A stretch of 27,672 nucleotides of DNA from WVYX01 sp039586815 (GTDB lineage Bacteria; Gemmatimonadota; Gemmatimonadetes; Gemmatimonadales; GWC2-71-9), in the NCBI GenBank assembly GCA_039586815.1, contig JBDHJR010000027.1:1-27672 (forward strand), in the 5' to 3' direction. Each line of letters opens with the position of its first letter. Position 1 is the stretch's first letter. Shown here one piece after another: positions 22,972-27,672 of this stretch. The notes beneath the pieces were generated by a model, which was given only the letters and a program-made list of their open reading frames with translations, was not told the DNA's origin and did no database searches. A program made the translations under genes and the position numbers.

Positions 22972-23637
22972 CTACGCGCTGCTCGCGCACAGCGCGACGT
23001 GGGCGAGGTGCAGCAGCTCTCCCGTGCTCACGAGCGATCGGATTCCGGCAGCGTCCCCGCCTGCGACGACGGGTGCAAACGGCGGAGTCCGGGCCTCGGC
23101 CCGAGCCGCGACGAAGTCGCGCGGAGCCGCCACCACCGCTACCTCGCTGAAGCCCGGCCGGTCCGCTCTGAGCCCCAGCACGGCAAGCACGGTGATCTCG
23201 CGGTGGTCGGGTGCCGCAACGATGAACAGGCCGTCCAGCGGCTCGTGAGGTTCCTCGGGCGCCACCTGCGCCCAGCACCAGCGCTCGGGGAGTTGCACGT
23301 AGCACGCCCCTCGCGGTACCGAGGGCGGGTCGTCCGGCTCCTGCCCGAGGGCCTCTTCGAGCGCCCTGCGGCCCGGGGTAACCGTATGACGCCCTGTGTC
23401 CCAGTAGCGGTACGCCACGTAGAGAGTGTTGAGATATTCCTCTGCCGCCTCGGGGTGTTCCTCGACGAGCTCGGGCTGCTCGACGTCGAGCAGCATCTGC
23501 TGCACCGACGAGAGGCTCGCGAACTGCCCACGGTGCGCAGTGTCCTTGGCGGCTGCCTGCGACTCCTCGCGGATCGTGGGGAAGTGCCGCTCGGCAAGGT
23601 CGGCGAGCGCGTACGCGAACGGATCTGTACGACTCAC
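22972..23637 (-). CDS. Hypothetical protein
   Basis: A 221-residue protein I do not recognise. It appears soluble, with no signal peptide or membrane segment. The N-terminal half is helical and acidic (FPTIREESQAAAKDTAHRG, then LLDVEQPELVEEHPEAAEEYL); the C-terminal half alternates hydrophobic strands (GLFIVAAPDH, ITVLAVLGLRAD, EVAVVAAP). It is a real gene by context: its GTG start (23637) overlaps the alpha/beta hydrolase stop as GTGA, and the endonuclease III gene follows within 33 nt. No function can be offered from sequence. Confidence 0.75.
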   Translation of the reverse strand: MSRTDPFAYALADLAERHFPTIREESQAAAKDTAHRGQFASLSSVQQMLLDVEQPELVEEHPEAAEEYLNTLYVAYRYWDTGRHTVTPGRRALEEALGQEPDDPPSVPRGACYVQLPERWCWAQVAPEEPHEPLDGLFIVAAPDHREITVLAVLGLRADRPGFSEVAVVAAPRDFVAARAEARTPPFAPVVAGGDAAGIRSLVSTGELLHLAHVALCASSA

Positions 23638-24485
23638 GGCCGCCTCGGCAGGAAGCCGTCCAGCACCTGGACGAACTCGTCGAAGTCCTCGACGTACGGC
23701 ACGTGGCCCGACTCCTCGAACACCTCGAGCTCTGCGCCGAGACATCCGGCCACCTGCTCGGCCGTATCGAGCGGGATCGGATCGTGCCGTCCGTGTATCA
23801 CCAGCGAGGGAATCGAGAGCTCGCACAACTCGGTCAGCTCGTTCCGCAGGTCCGCCTGTGTCACGCTTTCCCACACGGCCTGCTGTGTGCGTCCGGTGAC
23901 GCGAAACGGCGTGAGATCACGAGCCTTCTCCGGATCTCTGAAGTAGCCGGCCACCGAGAGCTCGAAGGCCCGCTGGCGATACGCGTCGGGGTCCCGCTCT
24001 CTGAGCCCCGACTCCCTGAGTGCCTCGCGCTTTCCTTCCACGTGCGGGTGCGCCATGCGTTCCGCGAAGCGGCGCCCGAACTCGGCACGGTGCTCCGGGT
24101 CCAGGGGAGCAGGCGAGACCAAGGCGAGCCGGGCGACCCGCTCGGGGTGGCTCGCCGCGTAGAGCAGCGCGAGAAGCCCGCCCCAGGAGTAGCCCAGCAG
24201 CGTGGCGGGGGCGATGTCCCACAGCTCGATCAGGGCTTCGAGGTCGTCAACGTGCTCGCGCCACCCGACGGGCACGTCACGCGCCACCGGAGAGCGCCCA
24301 CCGCCGCGCTGGTCGTAGTAGCGCAGCCGCCGCCCCGTGGCCAACGCATCGAAGTGGGGCAGGAGGTAGTCGTGGTGCGCCCCGGGTCCCCCGTGCAAAA
24401 CGACGACGTCCGGACCGTCGCCGATGGTACGGACGTGGAGCTGCACGCCGTTGACCTCGACCGCGCCTTCAATCGCCGCGGTCAC
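23634..24485 (-). CDS. Alpha/beta hydrolase, proline-iminopeptidase-like (S33)
   Basis: A 283-residue hydrolase. The oxyanion-hole motif HGGPG (31-35), DQRGGGRS (58-65) and nucleophile elbow GYSWGG with Ser100 match proline iminopeptidases and related enzymes; Asp in HGRHDP and His in ESGHVPY complete the triad. Family members release N-terminal proline or other residues from peptides, or hydrolyse small esters and amides; the substrate cannot be assigned. The start is GTG 24485, which overlaps the GAF gene stop (GTGA). No signal peptide is present. Confidence 0.9.
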   Translation of the reverse strand: MTAAIEGAVEVNGVQLHVRTIGDGPDVVVLHGGPGAHHDYLLPHFDALATGRRLRYYDQRGGGRSPVARDVPVGWREHVDDLEALIELWDIAPATLLGYSWGGLLALLYAASHPERVARLALVSPAPLDPEHRAEFGRRFAERMAHPHVEGKREALRESGLRERDPDAYRQRAFELSVAGYFRDPEKARDLTPFRVTGRTQQAVWESVTQADLRNELTELCELSIPSLVIHGRHDPIPLDTAEQVAGCLGAELEVFEESGHVPYVEDFDEFVQVLDGFLPRRP

Positions 24486-24943
24486 AACAATGAGGCCAGC
24501 GCGTCGGCCACCTCCGTCACGGCCTGCTGCTCGGCCTCGCTGAACGGGTCGTGCATGTCGCTGTCGATGTCGATCTGTCCGAGGATCTCGTCATGCCGGC
24601 GGATGAGCACCACCAGCTCCGACTTCGTCTCGATGCTGCAGGCGAGATAGCCGTCAGCCTGTGAGACGTCGGGGATGTTGAGGTCCTGCCGCTCGGCCAC
24701 CGCCTTGCCGCACATTCCCTCGCCGACCGGGATCTCGGTGTGCTCTGTTGGCCGGCCGTCGAACGCCTCAAGCAACAGCGTGTCACCGTGCAGCATGTAC
24801 AGGTACACGCCGGTGTAGGGCGGCCCGGCGGCGCGCATCTTCGTCGCCACAAGCTCCAGCAACTCCTGGCGCGGGGCGTCACGGCAGAACGCTCCCTGCA
24901 ACGCCCGCACGATGGGCTCCGGACGGAGCACGGTCCCCGGCAC
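24482..24943 (-). CDS. GAF-domain protein similar to free methionine-(R)-sulfoxide reductase
   Basis: A 153-residue single GAF domain. VGEGMCGKAV, LNIPDV, LACSIETKSELVVLI and ILGQIDIDSD follow the fRMsr (YebR/MsrC) sequence, which reduces free methionine-R-sulfoxide. Cys78 and Cys102 are 24 residues apart, like Cys94 and Cys118 in the E. coli enzyme as I recall it; the position matching Cys84 is His68. It may therefore use a two-Cys cycle or bind a ligand without catalysis. The start is GTG 24943, one nucleotide overlapping the M28 stop (TAGTG). Confidence 0.72.
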   Translation of the reverse strand: MPGTVLRPEPIVRALQGAFCRDAPRQELLELVATKMRAAGPPYTGVYLYMLHGDTLLLEAFDGRPTEHTEIPVGEGMCGKAVAERQDLNIPDVSQADGYLACSIETKSELVVLIRRHDEILGQIDIDSDMHDPFSEAEQQAVTEVADALASLL

Positions 24944-26214
24944 TACCTGAGCGTCGCGGTCGTCTCCATCCGCTCACCCTCGCGCAGGAAGACGATCGTC
25001 ACAACGTCACCCGCCTTGTGGGCGACGAGCGCGCGCTGCAGACCCATGAGGTCCTTCACCTCGTGCTCGCCGATCTGCACGATGATGTCGCCGGCCTGAA
25101 GGCCCGCCTCGTCGGCGGCGCTCTCCGAGCGCACTCCGGTGAGCCGCACGCCACCGGGCGAGTCCGTCATGTCGGGGATGGTGCCGAGCGACGCACGCCG
25201 ACCTGTGCGCTCCGGCGGCTCGGGCTTGGGCACCTCGACGTAGGTGAGGACGTCCTGGCGACGGGCGAGCGTCAAGGTGAGGTCGGAGGCGAAGGAGGCG
25301 ATCTTCGCCACGCCCGCGGCGTTGATCTTCTCCCAGTCATCGGTGGTGCGGTGGTAGTCCTCGTGCACGTTGGTGAACAGGTGCACGACCGGGATCCGGT
25401 GCGCGTAGAACGAGGAGTGGTCGCTGCGGCCCCACGGGTCGTCCTGACTGCTCAGCGTGAACTGGTAGTCCTGATTCAAGGAGTCGATGATCCCCGGCAG
25501 CTCCGGTGCCGACCCCACGCCGATCACGATCAGGCTGTCCTGCTTCATCCTGCCTACCATGTCCATGTTGACCATGGCGTAGGTCTGCTCGTTGGGCCGG
25601 ACGGGGTTGGCTGCATAATACTGGGAGCCGATGGTGCCCAGCTCCTCCGCGGTGAAGGCGATGAACACGATGGTGCGCTGCTCGGGACCCGGCCGGCTGG
25701 TCAGGATGCGGGCTGCCTCCAGCAGGGCGGCCGTGCCGGAGCCGTTGTCGTCGGCGCCGTTGTGGACCACCTCGGCACTGTCGGGGTCCAGGCTGAAGCC
25801 CCCGCCGTAGCCCAGGTGATCGTAATGTGCGCCCATGACGACGATCTCATCGGCGAGGCTGCCCTGGCCCGGCAGGATTCCCACGACGTTCTTGACCACC
25901 GATCCACCGAGATTGGTGTGTGCCACGCCGGGCGCGGTGGGGCTGATCTCGAATACCTGGTAGTACCCGTCGTTCCCGGCCGGTTCGAGGCCCAGGTCCT
26001 GGAAGGCGCGAGCGATGTACTTCGCGGCCGCGTCCAGGCCGGCGGTACCCACCCCGCGGCCCTCCAGGCTGTCGGCGGCGAGGTACTGCAGGTCGGCAGT
26101 CACGCGGGCGGCTGCTGCGTCCGGCGAGGCCATCTGGGCTTCTGCGCGGCCGGCCGTGGCCAGCACGAGGGCCAGGCAGCCCAGGGCGGTCGGCGCGGCT
26201 CTGATGATCGACAT
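24943..26214 (-). CDS. Secreted M28-family zinc aminopeptidase with C-terminal PDZ domain
   Basis: A 423-residue exported peptidase: signal peptide 1 to about 27 (ending RAEAQ), an M28 catalytic domain to about 330, and a PDZ domain (about 345-420, GVRLTGVRSESAADEAGLQAGDIIV). The cocatalytic zinc ligands are visible: His130 (GAHYDH), Asp155 in NGADDNGSG, Glu190-Glu191 (TAEELG), Asp218 (NMDMVG) and His in DYHRTTDDW. These enzymes remove N-terminal residues from peptides in the periplasm. ATG 26214 has AGGGAG about 10 nt upstream. It leads the seven-gene minus-strand operon and faces the ECF transporter genes across a 64-nt gap. Confidence 0.93.
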   Translation of the reverse strand: MSIIRAAPTALGCLALVLATAGRAEAQMASPDAAAARVTADLQYLAADSLEGRGVGTAGLDAAAKYIARAFQDLGLEPAGNDGYYQVFEISPTAPGVAHTNLGGSVVKNVVGILPGQGSLADEIVVMGAHYDHLGYGGGFSLDPDSAEVVHNGADDNGSGTAALLEAARILTSRPGPEQRTIVFIAFTAEELGTIGSQYYAANPVRPNEQTYAMVNMDMVGRMKQDSLIVIGVGSAPELPGIIDSLNQDYQFTLSSQDDPWGRSDHSSFYAHRIPVVHLFTNVHEDYHRTTDDWEKINAAGVAKIASFASDLTLTLARRQDVLTYVEVPKPEPPERTGRRASLGTIPDMTDSPGGVRLTGVRSESAADEAGLQAGDIIVQIGEHEVKDLMGLQRALVAHKAGDVVTIVFLREGERMETTATLR

Positions 26215-26278
26215 CGTAAGACCACTCCCTACTTATCTTAGGTGACTTGAGGACCCGAAACTTAACAGGATAGAGGCC
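26215..26278. promoter_or_regulatory. Divergent promoter region between the M28 operon and the ECF transporter genes
   Basis: The 64-nt gap is unusually A/T-rich for this window. On the minus strand TAAGAT (26240-26235) is a fair -10 for the peptidase operon, with AGGGAG (26230-26225) as ribosome site; a TTAAGT lies 19 nt further up. On the plus strand TTGAGG (26247-26252) could be a -35, but no good -10 follows. Treat as a promoter region with unassigned start sites. Confidence 0.4.
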
Positions 26279-26998
26279 GTGTCCCCACGCCTCGTCGGCT
26301 ACGTCCCGGGCCGCAGCCCACTGCACCAGGCGCACCCGTTTACGGCGCTGGTGCTGGCCGGGACGGTCGTGGTCCTGGCTTTCGCGCTGCCGGCTCCGCA
26401 GGGCCCGGCGGCCCTCGCCGTGGCACTCGCCGCGCTCGCGCTCCTGGCTGGCCTGCCCCGGGTGCTGCTCACCGCGCTGGGCTTCTCGCTCCCTTTCTGG
26501 TTCTTCCTGGCGGTGATTCACGGCGTGACCGGGGAGTCGGCGCTCAGGGTACTCACCGTCGGCTCCCAGATCAGCGCCATGCTGATCGCCTTCCTGCTGG
26601 CACTGGCCACCGTTCACCCGGCTCGGCTGGTGGACGCGCTGCTGCAACGGGGGGTGCCGTTCTCGCTCGCCTATCTCCTCTCGGCCACGCTGCAGGCCGT
26701 GCCCAGATTACGACGCCAGGCTACGGACATCGTGGAGGCGCAGCGCTGCCGTGGTCTGCGGGTGCGAGGTTCCATCTGGCGCCGCGTGAGTGCCATCGTG
26801 CCGCTGGCCATTCCATTGGTGTTGGGCGCGCGCGGCGAGGCAGGCGAGCGGGCGATGGCGCTGGATGCTCGGGGAGCCGCGGCGCCCGCCCACCGCACGC
26901 CGCTCGAGCCGCCAGCCGACTCGATCGCACAGCGCATCGCGCGCTGGCTGCTCGCGGCAGCCGCCGTGGCGGCGGTCGTCTGGCGGATTGCCGCATGA
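26279..26998 (+). CDS. ECF transporter transmembrane coupling protein (EcfT/CbiQ family)
   Basis: A 239-residue membrane protein with about five hydrophobic segments (22-38, 45-58, 63-80, 95-111, 222-236). The two coupling-helix signatures that bind the ATPases are present: AQRCRG (154-159) and ALDARG (194-199). EcfT links substrate-binding S-components to ATPases for uptake of vitamins or metal ions. The GTG start at 26279 is preceded by GAGG; MSPRLVGYVPGRSPLHQAHP is a typical family N-terminus. Its stop overlaps the ATPase start (ATGA). No S-component is within view, so the transported nutrient is unknown. Confidence 0.88.
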   Translation: MSPRLVGYVPGRSPLHQAHPFTALVLAGTVVVLAFALPAPQGPAALAVALAALALLAGLPRVLLTALGFSLPFWFFLAVIHGVTGESALRVLTVGSQISAMLIAFLLALATVHPARLVDALLQRGVPFSLAYLLSATLQAVPRLRRQATDIVEAQRCRGLRVRGSIWRRVSAIVPLAIPLVLGARGEAGERAMALDARGAAAPAHRTPLEPPADSIAQRIARWLLAAAAVAAVVWRIAA

Positions 26999-27672
26999 GC
27001 GTGCTGTTGGAAGGTGTCTCGTTCCGCTACCCGGGCAGCGACACCGACGCGCTGCACGAAGTGAGCCTGGCGTTGCGGCCCGGCGAGGTCACTCTGGTGA
27101 CCGGCCGGCTCGCTCCCCACGCCACCGGGGGAACGCGCTCCGGTGAGGTCGCAACACTCGAGTGCGATCCCGCTTCGCGCGACGGTCGCAAGGTGCTCGC
27201 CGGCCGCGTGGGACTGCTGCTCCCCACGCCGTGGACCCAGCTGTCGGGGATGTCGGTCACGGTGGAGGAGGAGGTGGCTTTCGGCCCCGCCAATCTCGGA
27301 TGGAGGCGTCCGCGGATCGCAGAGGCGGTGCAGCACGCCATGGAGCGATTCGGGGTCACCCATCTCGCGCGGCGCGATCCCCGCACGCTGTCTGGCGGCG
27401 AGCTGCAGCGCGTGATGTTCGCGGGCGTACTGGCCATGGAGCCGGAAGTCCTGCTGCTCGACGAGCCCGCGCTGGAACTCGATCCGGCGGGTGCCGCGAG
27501 CATGTACGAGTTGCTTCGATCCCTGGCTGAGCAGTGCACCGTGCTGTTGGCCTCCACAGACCTCGATCGCGTGGCGGCGGTGGCTGGGCGGGCGCTGCTG
27601 CTGGACCGCGGCAGCCTGGTGGCCGACGGGACGGTGGAAGACGTCCTGGGGAGCGACGGCGCCGTGGCGACC
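26995..27672 (+). CDS. ECF transporter ATPase (EcfA/CbiO family), partial, with Walker A missing
   Basis: 226 codons are open to the right edge, so the C-terminus, and possibly a second fused ATPase domain, is not visible. ECF-type signature LSGGELQRV (132-140), Walker B VLLLDEP (152-158), the D-loop (LELDP) and VEEEVAFGPANLG (90-102) are intact. The region where Walker A belongs reads LVTG-RLAPHATGGTRSGEV (34-52): relatives have about 15 residues here holding GxxGSGKST. The Q-loop Gln is Pro77 and the H-loop His is Thr188. The frame is uninterrupted. This domain probably cannot bind ATP in the normal way on its own P-loop, but could lend its signature motif to a partner. ATG 26995 overlaps the EcfT stop. 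Confidence 0.86.
   Translation, partial: MSVLLEGVSFRYPGSDTDALHEVSLALRPGEVTLVTGRLAPHATGGTRSGEVATLECDPASRDGRKVLAGRVGLLLPTPWTQLSGMSVTVEEEVAFGPANLGWRRPRIAEAVQHAMERFGVTHLARRDPRTLSGGELQRVMFAGVLAMEPEVLLLDEPALELDPAGAASMYELLRSLAEQCTVLLASTDLDRVAAVAGRALLLDRGSLVADGTVEDVLGSDGAVAT

Noticed and set aside
24748..26241. Long plus-strand open frame (497 codons) antisense to the M28 and GAF genes
   Set aside because: Shadow of the peptidase gene; no recognisable domain, and zinc ligands, signal peptide and PDZ all lie on the minus strand.
26995..27672. The Walker A loss as a pseudogene or frameshift
   Set aside because: The frame stays open for all 226 visible codons with good signature and Walker B motifs, and the Q-loop and H-loop changes are point substitutions; an assembly deletion cannot be excluded without reads, so this is kept as a check.
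1..27672. CRISPR arrays, tRNA or rRNA genes, IS elements, phage or defence genes
   Set aside because: No regularly spaced direct repeats, cloverleaf-like stretches, transposase or integrase motifs, or terminal inverted repeats were seen.

Overview
The window is about 27.7 kb of densely coding, GC-rich chromosomal DNA from a Gram-negative-type bacterium. Lipoprotein signals, periplasmic enzymes, a MacAB-like exporter and an ArnT-like membrane glycosyltransferase all imply an outer membrane and periplasm. The gene styles (four-Cys YggX-like protein, signal-peptide RidA, DUF6941 protein, DUF255 thioredoxin protein, M28-PDZ peptidase) fit the Gemmatimonadota or a nearby high-GC phylum. This is an inference from gene content and no marker gene settles it. 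No rRNA, tRNA, IS element, phage gene or CRISPR array was seen. The longest stretch without a gene is 78 bases.

Layout. (1) 1-6262, minus strand: an operon read in the order YggX-like small metal protein, [2Fe-2S] subunit, molybdopterin subunit, a 190-residue protein of unknown function, FAD subunit, then a MscS-type channel that runs off the left edge. The three redox subunits form a xanthine-dehydrogenase-family enzyme. The FAD subunit has the extra cysteine loop typical of 4-hydroxybenzoyl-CoA reductase, but the molybdenum subunit has Gln where the family's catalytic Glu is expected. (2) 6280-9228, plus strand: a 66-residue Cys-rich protein, a secreted membrane-type dipeptidase, a small lipoprotein, a RidA protein with a signal peptide and a DinB-fold protein, tightly packed. 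(3) 9254-14985, minus strand: an ECF sigma factor, a small membrane protein that is probably its anti-sigma factor, a Spy/CpxP-like periplasmic sensor, and a three-gene MacAB-type exporter, followed by homoserine kinase. (4) 15026-19216, minus strand: ArnT-like glycosyltransferase, asparagine synthase and an HD-domain hydrolase. (5) 19250-19726, plus strand: a TPR protein. (6) 19689-26214, minus strand: seven tightly linked genes: M28 peptidase, GAF/fRMsr-like protein, alpha/beta hydrolase, an unknown protein, endonuclease III, a DUF255 thioredoxin protein and a DUF6941 protein. (7) 26279-27672, plus strand: an ECF transporter permease (EcfT) and the start of its ATPase.

Most notable points. 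The ECF ATPase at the right edge has no Walker A motif and also lacks the Q-loop Gln and H-loop His, while its signature and Walker B are intact. The molybdoenzyme operon combines a 4-hydroxybenzoyl-CoA-reductase-like architecture with an unknown embedded gene, an altered catalytic residue, a four-Cys YggX-like protein and a perfect G-quadruplex motif between two subunit genes. The sigma/anti-sigma/sensor/exporter cluster looks like a self-contained envelope-stress or toxic-compound response unit.
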